A stretch of 64,000 nucleotides of DNA from Spartinivicinus ruber (GCF_011009015.1 NZ_CP048878.1:6109001-6173000); one strand, 5' to 3'. Shown: positions 10,532-19,691, counted from the stretch's first letter. Program-made: numbers and translations. Notes: generated by a model from the sequence alone, not told the origin.

Positions 10532-10927
10532 TTAAGCATTGTTAGCTGAAGGAACATGAGCGCGTATTGCACCAAGTAGTTCTTCTTTGCTAAACGGTTT
10601 GGTCAGGTATTGATCAGAGCCTACAATGCGCCCTTTTGCCTTATCAAACAAACCGTCTTTACTAGATAACATGATAACAGGGGTGGCTTTGAATGCACTG
10701 TTATTTTTGATCAGGGCACATGTTTGATAGCCATCTAAACGGGGCATCATAATGTCCACAAAAATAATGTTGGGTTGGGTATCGGCAATTTTAGCCAGTG
10801 CATCAAACCCATCTGTTGCTGTTACCACAGTACAGCCAACCTTTTTAAGTAGAGTTTCTGCAGTGCGGCGAATCGTCTTACTATCGTCGATCACCATTAC
10901 CTTTAAACTCTCGAAGTTGTCTTCCAT
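10532..10927 (-). CDS. pilG: PilG, single-domain response regulator
   Basis: First gene of the pil chemosensory operon; a CheY-like receiver of 131 residues. Features visible: LKVMVIDDSKTIRRTAE at the N-terminus, phospho-acceptor Asp in IIFVDIMMPRLDGYQT, and the switch Lys in YLTKPFSKEELL. In Pseudomonas PilG promotes pilus extension through PilB and activates adenylate cyclase CyaB. No cyclase gene is present in this window. The pilG-pilH spacing is 83 bp, so a shared transcript starting upstream of pilG is likely. Confidence 0.94.
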   Translation of the reverse strand: MEDNFESLKVMVIDDSKTIRRTAETLLKKVGCTVVTATDGFDALAKIADTQPNIIFVDIMMPRLDGYQTCALIKNNSAFKATPVIMLSSKDGLFDKAKGRIVGSDQYLTKPFSKEELLGAIRAHVPSANNA

Positions 10928-11247
10928 ACTCTAACGCCTTCAGCCTTAGGGTTACTCTTCAACTTTAGTCAGTGGTTAGACCACAGAAGCTGTCAGAATT
11001 CCGCGTCATTTTTTGTTTTAACACACATTCTTAGTGCAATCTATAAAGTACTATAACCAAGCGGTCTAAATAAACTGCCTGATAAGCAGTATTCACATAA
11101 TATTAAGACATTTTACTACTCTCGATGTATAAGGTTTAACAAGCTTTATAATAGTTTAGCTATCAATTCTAAATAAGGGTAAACTTCGGGACATAACATT
11201 TTTTGCTCAATGCATTTTTAGTCCTCAGCAAAACTACAGGTCACTAA
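10928..11247. promoter_or_regulatory. Divergent promoter region between pilG and gshB
   Basis: A 320-bp AT-rich gap between divergently transcribed operons. It should hold the pil operon promoter on the minus strand and the gshB promoter on the plus strand. A TATAAT hexamer lies at 11147-11152, about 100 bp before the gshB start, but no good -35 match stands 17 bp upstream. A short inverted repeat ACTGC-N6-GCAGT lies near 11076-11091. I cannot assign an operator with confidence. Confidence 0.4.
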
Positions 11248-12204
11248 ATGAATATTTCTCTCGGCATAGTCATGGACCCTATTAGCCAGATCAATTATCA
11301 CAAAGATAGCTCACTGGCGATGTTACTTGCTGCTCAGGCTAGAGGCTGGCAACTGTTTTATATGGAACAGGCCAACCTTTACCAAAAAAACGGTGTAGCC
11401 AAAGGCCTCATGCAAGAATTATCTGTTCAAGCCGATCCTAATAATTGGTTCGCATTAGGAGAAGCCCATGATAAACCATTAGCTGAGCTTGATGTGATTT
11501 TAATGCGCAAAGACCCACCGTTTGATAACGAATACATCTATAGCACCTATTTACTCGAGCAAGCTGAACAACACGGCACATTGGTTGTAAATAAGCCAAG
11601 AAGTTTACGTGATTGCAATGAAAAATATTTTGCAACCCATTTTCCTGAGCTAATGCCGGCCAGCTTAATTAGTCGTCGCGCCGACATTCTGAAAGCATTT
11701 GCCAGTGAATACCAAGAGGTTATTTATAAACCACTGGATGGTATGGGGGGCAGCTCTGTATTTAAAGTAAAACACCCCGATGCGAATACCAATGTTATTC
11801 TAGAAACGTTAACAAATTTTGGCCAGCAACAAATTATGGCGCAACAATTTGTACCGGATATAAAAACAGGCGACAAGCGTATTCTAATGATTGATGGTGA
11901 ACCAATACCTTATGCTCTGGCACGAATTCCTCCTGTAGGTGAAATTCGTGGCAACCTCGCAGCAGGTGGTTCTGGTGTAGCACAGCCATTATCAGACAGA
12001 GATAAGCACATTGCAGCGACTATTGGCCCTGTATTAAAAGAAAAAGGGCTGATTTTTGTTGGCCTTGATGTTATCGGTGACTATCTTACAGAAATTAACG
12101 TCACCAGCCCGACCTGTATAAGGGAGATTGATAAGGCCTACAATTTAGACATTGCAGGACAATTAATGGATACCATTTACCAAAAGATAAAAGCTGCAAG
12201 CTGA
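11248..12204 (+). CDS. gshB: Glutathione synthetase
   Basis: ATP-grasp ligase of 318 residues joining gamma-glutamylcysteine and glycine with ATP to make glutathione in the cytosol. The N-terminal substrate domain begins MNISLGIVMDPISQINYHKD, as in other proteobacterial GshB proteins, and MRKDPPFDNEYIYSTY is conserved. The ATP-grasp part shows KPLDGMGGSSVFK, RILMIDGEPIPYALARIP, the glycine-rich GNLAAGGSG and EINVTSPTCIREI at the C-terminus. Length is normal for the family. It is divergent from pilG and precedes the tonB-type gene, the same neighbourhood as in Pseudomonas. Confidence 0.97.
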   Translation: MNISLGIVMDPISQINYHKDSSLAMLLAAQARGWQLFYMEQANLYQKNGVAKGLMQELSVQADPNNWFALGEAHDKPLAELDVILMRKDPPFDNEYIYSTYLLEQAEQHGTLVVNKPRSLRDCNEKYFATHFPELMPASLISRRADILKAFASEYQEVIYKPLDGMGGSSVFKVKHPDANTNVILETLTNFGQQQIMAQQFVPDIKTGDKRILMIDGEPIPYALARIPPVGEIRGNLAAGGSGVAQPLSDRDKHIAATIGPVLKEKGLIFVGLDVIGDYLTEINVTSPTCIREIDKAYNLDIAGQLMDTIYQKIKAAS

Positions 12205-12347
12205 TTCATAGACTTTTCCCAGCAATGTTGGCAGACTCGGCGGTTTGTTTGAATTAAGCTCCAGTATGAGATGTAGCAGCTCTAGCTCAGTAACTAGCGA
12301 CTATCTCATAGTATGGGCATTTGACTTAAGTTTGGATGTAAAAGCAG

Positions 12348-13226
12348 ATGGCTATAGCAGAAGCATACGCACATAATTCATCAACGGACAGGCTATTATT
12401 TGCGACCTTTGTTGCTATCGGCGCTCACTTATTACTCTTACTTATCAGCTTTGACCTACTTGACCCACCAGAAGTTAGCAAAGCCCTTGAAATCACTCTG
12501 GCCTCTTACGAAAGCAAAAAGCGCCCTAAAGAGGCCGACTTCTTAGCTCAAGCCGACCAGGAAGGCAGTGGTACTCTGGAAGAAAAAGCCAGGGTAACAA
12601 CCAACCAGCAAGCTCAAATTGCCGACACTAAGCACCGAAAAGTATCACCACAACCACAGCAGCAGGTAGTAAAACAACAGCAAACGCAAAAGTCTGACCT
12701 GGTAACCACCACCAGCCGATCCAAGCAGAGAGTTACAGCAGAAACTAAGCAACAGGAAAAACAGAAAACCAATCGTCGAGAAGAAACCAAACCTCAAATT
12801 GACTTAAATGCCGAGGTGGCTGCACTTGAGGCACAATTTGACCAACAAGCCCAGCAATATGCCAAACGTCCTAAAATTCACCGGATTACAGCTGCTTCTA
12901 CCATGCGAGACAAAGGTGCTTTTTATAAGGAAGCCTGGCGCAGAAAAGTAGAAAAAGTAGGCAACATCAATTACCCAGACAAAGCCCGACAGAATAAAAT
13001 TTATGGCAGTTTACGTTTAGTCGCTGTTATTAATGCTGATGGCAGTCTCGATCGGGTAGAAATTTCGTCATCATCAGGTAAAAAAGTACTCGATGATGCG
13101 GCTATTCGTATCGTTAAATTAGCAGCACCGTATGCACCTTTTGGTGATGATTTAAGAGAATTTGATAAAGTCGAGATTATTCGTACCTTCCGCTTTGAAA
13201 AAGGCAATTACCTTTCAAGTTTTTAA
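12348..13226 (+). CDS. tonB3: TonB-family energy transducer (TonB3-like)
   Basis: Inner-membrane anchored energy transducer of 292 residues. One transmembrane helix spans about residues 16-36, followed by a long Gln/Lys/Glu-rich periplasmic linker (about 60-200) and a C-terminal TonB domain (about 205-292) containing YPDKARQNKIYGSLRLVAVI and DDAAIRIVKLAAPYAPF. No exbB or exbD is next to it. Its position between gshB and algH, near pil genes, matches Pseudomonas tonB3, a gene I recall as needed for twitching motility rather than iron uptake. That functional link is inferred from position and family. Confidence 0.85.
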   Translation: MAIAEAYAHNSSTDRLLFATFVAIGAHLLLLLISFDLLDPPEVSKALEITLASYESKKRPKEADFLAQADQEGSGTLEEKARVTTNQQAQIADTKHRKVSPQPQQQVVKQQQTQKSDLVTTTSRSKQRVTAETKQQEKQKTNRREETKPQIDLNAEVAALEAQFDQQAQQYAKRPKIHRITAASTMRDKGAFYKEAWRRKVEKVGNINYPDKARQNKIYGSLRLVAVINADGSLDRVEISSSSGKKVLDDAAIRIVKLAAPYAPFGDDLREFDKVEIIRTFRFEKGNYLSSF

Positions 13227-13291
13227 CAGCAGGCAAAAAATTTCCAAGCTTAGCCTTGTGTTCCCTTATACATACCCCAATACTTAGGGGT

Positions 13292-13867
13292 ATGAAAACA
13301 CAAGTGCCTGACAGCTTAAGAAATCGCTTTCTCATTGCCATGCCCCATTTAATGGACCCTAATTTTTCGCAATCAGTGACCTTTATTTGCGAACATAACG
13401 AGCAAGGTGCAATGGGGATTGTAATAAACCGTCCCACTCAATTAACTCTGGGTGAAATTTTTCGTCAGGTAGGCATTGAGCCCAATTCTAACAATCGCTA
13501 TCAAAGCGAACTTATTTATGCTGGCGGGCCAGTAGAACTCGAACGCGGTTTTGTGCTTCATACTCCTGGAGAGCATAAATGGGACTCTAGCATTTCGGTA
13601 TCACCTAACATTCAATTGACTACCTCCAAAGATATTCTGCAAGCGATGGCTAAAAATGAAGGCCCAGAAAATGCCTTGGTGGCACTTGGCTATGCTGGCT
13701 GGGAAGCAGGTCAACTAGAACGTGAAATTAAAGACAATGCTTGGCTTACCTGTGATGCTGATCCATTGATTTTATTTCAAACCCCAATGGATAAACGTTT
13801 GGAAGCTGCTGCAGCATTAATTGGAGTCGATTTACACTTACTCTCCACAGAAGTCGGCCACGCCTGA
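13292..13867 (+). CDS. algH: YqgE/AlgH family protein
   Basis: Cytosolic protein of the YqgE/AlgH family, 191 residues from the ATG at 13292. The frame is open back to a TTG at 13256, but MKTQVPDSLRNRFLIAMPHL aligns with the start of known family members, so I prefer the ATG. Conserved segments: AMPHLMDPNFSQSVTFICEH, GAMGIVINRPT, YAGGPVELERGFVLH and LGYAGWEAGQLE. AlgH was first described as an alginate regulator in Pseudomonas; its biochemical role is not settled. It lies between tonB3 and ruvX, with a repeat in the downstream gap. Confidence 0.93.
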   Translation: MKTQVPDSLRNRFLIAMPHLMDPNFSQSVTFICEHNEQGAMGIVINRPTQLTLGEIFRQVGIEPNSNNRYQSELIYAGGPVELERGFVLHTPGEHKWDSSISVSPNIQLTTSKDILQAMAKNEGPENALVALGYAGWEAGQLEREIKDNAWLTCDADPLILFQTPMDKRLEAAAALIGVDLHLLSTEVGHA

Positions 13868-14062
13868 TACCCTTCACGAATGATTTTTATGGTTTGCTGT
13901 TTTCGTTTAATTACCAATGATGGTAGGAATGCAGATCAAGTAAGGAGCATTTTTCTGTCTTTACCCCAATCACTAATTATTTATAAGCTCCTGGGACTTC
14001 ATCGCTTGACAGCCTTCGCTAAAAACTCTTCGCTTTGGCTATCTTCAACTCAATATAAATAT
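13868..14062. repeat. Dispersed intergenic repeat, copy A (MITE-like)
   Basis: The gap between algH and ruvX is filled by a sequence whose two ends recur elsewhere. The left end (13869 on) reads ATACCCTTCACGAATGA and is matched at 59310. The right half (13996-14041, around CGCTTGAC and TTCGCTTTGGCTA) is matched by the reverse complement of 63898-63945 over more than 40 bases with few mismatches. The ends form an imperfect inverted repeat (CGAATGATTTTTA against CGAAGAGTTTTTA reading inward). It encodes nothing I recognise. The length, terminal inverted repeat and intergenic sites suggest a MITE or REP-like element. Confidence 0.7.
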
Positions 14063-14066
14063 TTCT

Positions 14067-14534
14067 GTGAATATTGATTTTTCTTTACCTAAATTAGACG
14101 ACAAGATCAGCCAAATTATGGCTTTTGATTTTGGCACAAAAAATATTGGTGTTGCTATTGGTCAACGAGTAACAGGCACCAGTTCTCCTCTACCTACTAT
14201 TAGAGCCCAAGAAGGAATACCCAACTGGCAAATGTTGGGGAAGCTCATCGAAGAATGGCAACCAGATGCCTTTTTAGTGGGTATTCCACTCAATATGGAC
14301 GGTTCTGTGGGTGAGATAGGACTAAGAGCAAGAAAATTTGCAAACCGTCTGCACGGACGCTTTGGCAAGCCCTGGTATCCTGCTGATGAACGATTATCAA
14401 CAAGAAGTGCTAAAGAAAAAGCGGAAGACTTAGGCCACCGTGGCAACTACCAAGAGCGACCTGTTGATAGCCTGGCCGCACTGGTTTTACTGGAAGAGTG
14501 GCTCGCCCAACTAGCAGCCCAAGAAAACCTTTAA
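14067..14534 (+). CDS. ruvX: RuvX/YqgF Holliday-junction resolvase family
   Basis: RNase H-fold protein of 155 residues, implicated in pre-16S rRNA 5' processing and described as a putative Holliday-junction resolvase. Conserved blocks: AFDFGTKNIGVAIGQ with the catalytic Asp, FLVGIPLNMDG, and DERLSTRSA. The start is uncertain: the GTG at 14067 gives 17 extra N-terminal residues but lies just after copy A of the repeat, while an ATG at 14118 would begin at the first conserved strand. Neither has a clear ribosome-binding site. It converges on pilU, with the two stop codons overlapping at 14531-14534. Confidence 0.92.
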   Translation: MNIDFSLPKLDDKISQIMAFDFGTKNIGVAIGQRVTGTSSPLPTIRAQEGIPNWQMLGKLIEEWQPDAFLVGIPLNMDGSVGEIGLRARKFANRLHGRFGKPWYPADERLSTRSAKEKAEDLGHRGNYQERPVDSLAALVLLEEWLAQLAAQENL

Positions 14535-15670
14535 AACATCTTCCTTGGTTCTTCCTCTTCTTGAATACTCAACGCATCTGCCACACTGGTAAGATGCTCA
14601 GAGTCAGTTTCAGAGCCCAGTTTAATCATCAAACGCAGGTCGTTAGGTGAATCAGCATGGGCTAAAGCATCTTCATAGGTGATTTCACCTGCGCTATAAA
14701 GTTTGTACAACGCCTGATCGAAGGTCTGCATACCCAACTCATTAGATTTTTGCATCAGTGGCTTCAACTCATGCACAGACCCTTTTCGAATTAAATCTGA
14801 GGCAAGTGGTGTATTCAGCAGTACCTCAACAACAGCACGACGAGCCTTACCATCTGGAGTGGGTACCAATTGCTGTGCGACCAGGGCCCTTAAATTTAAA
14901 GATAAGTCCATCCATACCTGACCTTGTCGATCTGCATCAAAAAAGTGGATGATCCGATCCAGAGCTTGGTTAGCGTTATTGGCGTGAAGGGTAGCCAAAC
15001 ATAAGTGCCCTGTTTCAGCGAATGCCACCGCATAATCCATGGTTTCCCGAGAACGAATCTCACCAATCAGAATTACATCGGGGGCCTGACGTAAGGTGTT
15101 TTTCAACGCAATCTCAAAACTGTCGGTATCAATCCCTACTTCCCGCTGGGTAATAATGCAACCACGATGCTGGTGAATATATTCAATGGGGTCTTCAATA
15201 CTGATTATGTGACCAGTGCTGTTTTGGTTACGATGTCCAATCATCGCCGCCAATGAAGTTGACTTACCTGTACCTGTCGCCCCCACAAATATCACTAGCC
15301 CACGCTTGGTCATAGCAAGATCTTTAATAACTGATGGCAAGCCTAAATCATCTACTTCAGGGATATGGGTTTCAATTCGCCGTAATACCATTCCCACTAA
15401 GTTGCGCTGATAAAAAGCACTTACCCGGAACCGGCCAACACCTCTGGCGCTTAACGCAAACTGACACTCTCGCCTTTCATTAAACTCTTTGCGCTGAGAC
15501 TCGTTCATTACCCCATAGACAGTTTCCCGGGTTTTTTCCGGGCTTAAATTAGTCTTGGTAATCGGGACAATTTTGCCATGCACTTTCATGCTAGGCGGTA
15601 CACCAGCTGTTATAAAAAGGTCTGATGCACCTTTTTCAACCATTAATTTTAATATCTTATTTATTTCCAT
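14531..15670 (-). CDS. pilU: PilU, type IV pilus retraction ATPase
   Basis: Hexameric ATPase of the secretion/retraction NTPase family, 379 residues, the PilT paralogue that supports pilus retraction. Seen: GASDLFITAGVPPSMKVHG at the N-terminal domain, Walker A GATGTGKST near residue 130, the Asp box around IISIEDPIEY, Walker B with ILIGEIRSRET, and a His box GHLCLATLHANNA. The C-terminal extension ending in an acidic tail (QEEEEPRKMF) is longer than that of PilT, as is usual for PilU. It lies 193 bp downstream of pilT on the same strand. Confidence 0.95.
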   Translation of the reverse strand: MEINKILKLMVEKGASDLFITAGVPPSMKVHGKIVPITKTNLSPEKTRETVYGVMNESQRKEFNERRECQFALSARGVGRFRVSAFYQRNLVGMVLRRIETHIPEVDDLGLPSVIKDLAMTKRGLVIFVGATGTGKSTSLAAMIGHRNQNSTGHIISIEDPIEYIHQHRGCIITQREVGIDTDSFEIALKNTLRQAPDVILIGEIRSRETMDYAVAFAETGHLCLATLHANNANQALDRIIHFFDADRQGQVWMDLSLNLRALVAQQLVPTPDGKARRAVVEVLLNTPLASDLIRKGSVHELKPLMQKSNELGMQTFDQALYKLYSAGEITYEDALAHADSPNDLRLMIKLGSETDSEHLTSVADALSIQEEEEPRKMF

Positions 15671-15863
15671 ACCTGCACCATTTTAAAAGCAGGAGCAATA
15701 GTGAACTGCTACAAATCACATCTATTGGTTAAGTCTAGCCCGGATATTTCACCAGATAGTAAAGATTATGTGCCTGAATTAATATTCGGCTAGCAGTTGG
15801 CCTGCAATTCATGCAATAAGCATGTTATGCCAATCAGTAACTTTTATACTTCGAACTATCGGC

Positions 15864-16898
15864 TTAAAAGTTCTCTGGTATTTTGGCTTTTTCTTTAGCT
15901 GAGTCTCGACCAATAATACCTTTTTGTAATAAGTCTTTCAGACACTGGTCTAACGTCTGCATGCCTAAGCTGCCGCCAGTCTGAATAGCTGAATACATCT
16001 GGGCAACCTTATCTTCACGAATCAGGTTTCTTATTGCTGGTGTACCAATCATGATTTCATGAGCCGCTACCCGACCACCACCAATTTTTTTCAAAAGGGT
16101 TTGCGAGATAACTGCCTGCAAAGACTCTGAGAGCATGGAACGTACCATGTCTTTTTCCTGAGCAGGAAATACATCCACTACCCGGTCAATAGTTTTAGCA
16201 GCAGAGGTGGTGTGCAAGGTACCAAACACTAAGTGGCCGGTTTCCGCAGCGGTAAGCGCCAAACGAATGGTTTCTAAGTCACGCATCTCACCTACCAGGA
16301 TGATATCCGGGTCTTCCCGAAGGGCAGAACGCAAGGCTTCACTAAAGCCTAAGGTATCACGGTGTACTTCCCGCTGGTTAACCAAACATTTTTTGGACTC
16401 ATGAACAAACTCTATAGGGTCTTCGATGGTTAGAATATGCTCGTAACGATTTTCATTAATATAATCCATCATCGCTGCAAGTGTCGTACTTTTACCAGAA
16501 CCTGTTGGCCCGGTTACCAGCACAATCCCGCGAGGATAGCCAGCAATATCCTTAAATACTTTCCCCATCCCCAATTCTTCCATTGACAGCACTTTGGAAG
16601 GAATGGTCCGGAATACAGCGGCAGCTCCTCGATTCTGGTTAAAGGAGTTTACCCTGAAACGGGCCACCCCCGGCACCTCAAATGAAAAGTCAGTTTCAAG
16701 GAATTCTTCATAATCCTTTCGCTGCTTATCATTCATAATGTCATAGATAAGCGCATGGACCTGTTTATGATCTAAAGCAGGCAGGTTAATCCGCCTGACA
16801 TCACCATCAATTCTGATCATGGGGGGTAGCCCAGCAGAAATATGTAAGTCAGATGCCCCCTGCTTGGCGCTGAAGGCAAGCAACTCAGTTATGTCCAT
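15864..16898 (-). CDS. pilT: PilT, type IV pilus retraction ATPase
   Basis: Retraction motor ATPase of 344 residues acting at the cytoplasmic base of the pilus. Diagnostic segments: GASDLHISAGLPPMIRIDG, RFRVNSFNQNRGAAAVFR, Walker A GPTGSGKSTTLA near residue 130, ILTIEDPIEFVH, Walker B IILVGEMRDLETI, and the His box GHLVFGTLHT. The C-terminal AIRNLIRE motif typical of PilT is present (TPAIRNLIREDKVAQM). It is divergent from yggS, so the 231-bp gap to 17130 should hold both promoters; a TTGACGTCAA palindrome at 16992-17001 lies there. Confidence 0.97.
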   Translation of the reverse strand: MDITELLAFSAKQGASDLHISAGLPPMIRIDGDVRRINLPALDHKQVHALIYDIMNDKQRKDYEEFLETDFSFEVPGVARFRVNSFNQNRGAAAVFRTIPSKVLSMEELGMGKVFKDIAGYPRGIVLVTGPTGSGKSTTLAAMMDYINENRYEHILTIEDPIEFVHESKKCLVNQREVHRDTLGFSEALRSALREDPDIILVGEMRDLETIRLALTAAETGHLVFGTLHTTSAAKTIDRVVDVFPAQEKDMVRSMLSESLQAVISQTLLKKIGGGRVAAHEIMIGTPAIRNLIREDKVAQMYSAIQTGGSLGMQTLDQCLKDLLQKGIIGRDSAKEKAKIPENF

Positions 16899-17129
16899 GC
16901 TAGTTCCTCAGTTATTTTTTGCTTTCTTTTATTACGGCTGTTACCAATTTTCTTACAACAAGTGTCAGTAACTGTAGAAATTATACAACGCTTGACGTCA
17001 ACAGACCCTAACATTTTGATTTGTCAGTACATAGTTTATTATCAGAGATGTTTGTACACCCAACGGGAAGCTAAAATACATTCGCCAAGGGTATAACTGA
17101 AACATCATGTAGCTTGAAAGTGTTTATTA

Positions 17130-17819
17130 ATGACCATAGCAAACAATCTACGCTCTGTTCGTCAACAAATTGCGAAAGCAGCTGTAGCCAGCCCACATCA
17201 GCAACAAGTAAAACTGCTTGCGGTTAGCAAAACCAAACCTGCTGAGTTAATTCGTGATGCATATGAAGCAGGCCAAACTGAATTTGGTGAAAACTACCTT
17301 CAAGAAGCAATTGATAAACAACAAAGCCTTCAAGATTTACCATTGATCTGGCATTTTATTGGTCCTATTCAGTCCAACAAAACCAAGCCCATCGCCCAAC
17401 ACTTTGATTGGGTGCATAGCGTGGATCGACTTAAAATTGCCACTCGCCTTAATGAAGCTAGAGCAGAAACTGCCGCCTCTCCTTTAAATATTTGTTTACA
17501 AGTCAATATTAGCAGTGAAGCCAGCAAGTCAGGTGTTTCTCTTAACGAATTAGCCGATTTAGCTAATGCAACAAGCAGGTTACCTTACTTGTCACTGAGA
17601 GGGTTAATGACTATCCCAGCTCCGACAAATGACCACGCTGAACAGCGAGCAAATTTTGCACGCTTGTTTAATGCCTTACATAAGCTACAGCGACAGCTAC
17701 CAACACAGCCGCTTGATACTTTATCAATGGGCATGAGCAATGATTTGGAAGCAGCCATTTTAGAAGGCGCCACTTATGTCAGAGTGGGTACGGCAATCTT
17801 TGGTGCTCGAAGCCAGTAA
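17130..17819 (+). CDS. yggS: YggS family PLP homeostasis protein
   Basis: Pyridoxal-phosphate-binding protein (PLPBP/YggS family), 229 residues with an alanine-racemase-like barrel fold, involved in PLP homeostasis. Seen: KLLAVSKTKPAELIRDAYEAG with the PLP lysine, EFGENYLQEA, WHFIGPIQSNKTK, LRGLMTIP and SMGMSNDLEAAI. Length is normal. It is followed after 18 bp by proC and then yggT, the conserved gene order in gammaproteobacteria. Confidence 0.96.
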   Translation: MTIANNLRSVRQQIAKAAVASPHQQQVKLLAVSKTKPAELIRDAYEAGQTEFGENYLQEAIDKQQSLQDLPLIWHFIGPIQSNKTKPIAQHFDWVHSVDRLKIATRLNEARAETAASPLNICLQVNISSEASKSGVSLNELADLANATSRLPYLSLRGLMTIPAPTNDHAEQRANFARLFNALHKLQRQLPTQPLDTLSMGMSNDLEAAILEGATYVRVGTAIFGARSQ

Positions 17820-17837
17820 TTACAGGAATTAATATAG

Positions 17838-18665
17838 ATGAAAGCAGATAAAACAATCGCCTTTCTTGGGGCTGGCAATATGGCCAGAAGCATCATTGGC
17901 GGACTAGTTCAGCAAAATTATCCAGCACAATTAATTTGGGCAACAGCACGCACTCAGGCCACTTTGGATAATTTACCTAGCCAATGGGGAATTCAGCTAA
18001 CGACAGATAATAAGAAAGCTATAGAACAAGCAGACATCGTAGTATTAGCAGTCAAGCCAAAACAGTTGAAGGATGTGCTGGCTGATTTAGCGCCTATCAT
18101 TATCAGCAAAAAGCCCCTGTTGGTTTCTGTCGCAGCAGGCATTCCTACCAACCAAATAGCCAGCTGGGCAGGTGATGAATCACTTGCAATTATCCGTAGC
18201 ATGCCCAATACACCGTCTTTAGTCGGTAAAGGGGCAGCAGGTTTATACGCCAATGAGCATACGACGCAAGCAGATAAAGATTTTATTACTGCATTGTTTG
18301 CTACCATTGGTACCAGCACTTGGGTTGAAGCTGAAACATTACTTCATGCCGTTACTGCCGTATCAGGTAGTGCACCGGCTTATTTCTTTCTATTGCTTGA
18401 ATCAATGGTAACCACTGCAAAAAAAATGGGGCTAGCTGAACAAGATGCAATTAAGCTTGCTTCACAAACAGCCATTGGTGCAGGCTTAATGGCACAACAA
18501 GGCGAATACAGTGTTACAGAGTTAAAGCAACAAATTATGTCTCCAGGAGGCACAACCGAACAAGCTATTCGTTTTTTTGAGCAAAACGGTTTTGAATCTC
18601 TGGTAAACGATGCAATGGAAGCCTGTTATCAACGTTCAGTATCAATGGCAACTGAATACAAATAA
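17838..18665 (+). CDS. proC: Pyrroline-5-carboxylate reductase
   Basis: Last enzyme of proline synthesis, reducing 1-pyrroline-5-carboxylate with NAD(P)H; 275 residues. N-terminal Rossmann motif FLGAGNMARSIIGGL, then VVLAVKPKQL, IRSMPNTPSLVGKGAAGL and the C-terminal dimer domain with AVTAVSGSAPAYFFLLLE and MSPGGTTEQAI. It lies 18 bp after yggS and 41 bp before yggT, probably in one operon. Confidence 0.97.
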   Translation: MKADKTIAFLGAGNMARSIIGGLVQQNYPAQLIWATARTQATLDNLPSQWGIQLTTDNKKAIEQADIVVLAVKPKQLKDVLADLAPIIISKKPLLVSVAAGIPTNQIASWAGDESLAIIRSMPNTPSLVGKGAAGLYANEHTTQADKDFITALFATIGTSTWVEAETLLHAVTAVSGSAPAYFFLLLESMVTTAKKMGLAEQDAIKLASQTAIGAGLMAQQGEYSVTELKQQIMSPGGTTEQAIRFFEQNGFESLVNDAMEACYQRSVSMATEYK

Positions 18666-18706
18666 TCCAACCCTTTACGATTAGCACTAAGGATTAGAAA
18701 AAACTT

Positions 18707-19312
18707 ATGGATACACTGCAAATGGTATTAGGCCTAATCATATGGTTTATTGGTGAATTATATGTATTAGCCATCCTGCTCAGGTTTATCTTACAACTGA
18801 TTAAAGCCGATTTTTACAACCCTATTTCTCAGGCAGTGGTAAAAGTAACAAATCCCCCGCTTGTTCCGTTAAGACGATTTATTCCAAGTATGGGAGGGGC
18901 TGATACAGCCAGTTTGGTGCTGGCACTGTTAGTGCAAATAGTATTGGTTTATTTAATCTCACTTATTGGTGGAATTTCGCCAGTCAGTTTAAATGTTGGT
19001 ATGGTGATAGTGGCAGCTATTGCTGGGCTGTTCAGCATCCTACTTAATTTTTATGTATTTGCAGGCATAATCATTGTCATTGCTAGCTTTATTGCACCAG
19101 GAAGTTACAGCCCAGCTCTAATGATGCTTAATCAGCTATTTGAACCTATGTGTCGACGGATACGACAAGTTATTCCTCCACTGGGAGGCTTGGACTTTTC
19201 AATCATGGTGGTGTTTTTAGGGATATATATTCTAAAACTAATCACTGTTGGTACACTGCGCAATATTGCTATGGCTGACTATGGTTTAAGATTCTTTCTT
19301 GGTTATGTATAA
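18707..19312 (+). CDS. yggT: YggT family integral membrane protein
   Basis: Inner-membrane protein of 201 residues made of two YGGT repeats, each with two hydrophobic helices and a short conserved loop (FYNPISQAVVKVTNPPLVPLR in the first, LNQLFEPMCRRIRQVIPPLGG in the second). The family has been linked to osmotic tolerance, but no biochemical function is settled. It closes the yggS-proC-yggT cluster. Confidence 0.93.
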   Translation: MDTLQMVLGLIIWFIGELYVLAILLRFILQLIKADFYNPISQAVVKVTNPPLVPLRRFIPSMGGADTASLVLALLVQIVLVYLISLIGGISPVSLNVGMVIVAAIAGLFSILLNFYVFAGIIIVIASFIAPGSYSPALMMLNQLFEPMCRRIRQVIPPLGGLDFSIMVVFLGIYILKLITVGTLRNIAMADYGLRFFLGYV

Positions 19313-19691
19313 ACGAGGCTAGCCGCTACTTAAGTAAACTTGCGCCACTTATAGTACAAACTCTTCAGGTATACATAAGTGGTGCTGTACTTTTGGAATA
19401 CGACACCTGCTAGCCTAAATCACCTGAAACAGCCCCTACAGCTTTCACACTATTTGGACAATCAATTTCACTTATCGGCTGAAATTCGTGTCATCTATCA
19501 CAGTGCTGTAATTTTCTTGTAGTGATTAATTGACCCTTTCCGCAGCTCTTCGTTTAATTAAATAGTAGGCCCTCGTCTGGCCTGAAAAAGCTGGCTAAAT
19601 ATCAATCAAATAAAATGCAGTCTTTAACACAGCCTGCTTGAATATGCAGCTTTAAGGAAGTCGCCGCATTAAAAGGTAGTGGTACCAAGCA
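19313..19691. other. Gene-free gap between yggT and the dynamin-like gene
   Basis: This 379-bp stretch contains no convincing coding sequence. A hairpin candidate joins CCACTTAT at 19345-19352 with ATAAGTGG at 19375-19382 (22-base loop), about 30 bp after the yggT stop, which may end the yggS operon; there is no T-run after it. The rest should contain the promoter of the downstream gene, but I see no strong match to a sigma-70 site. Confidence 0.4.

Noticed and set aside
16992-17001. TTGACGTCAA palindrome between pilT and yggS as an operator
   Set aside because: A 10-bp palindrome can occur by chance and there is no regulator or second site to support it.
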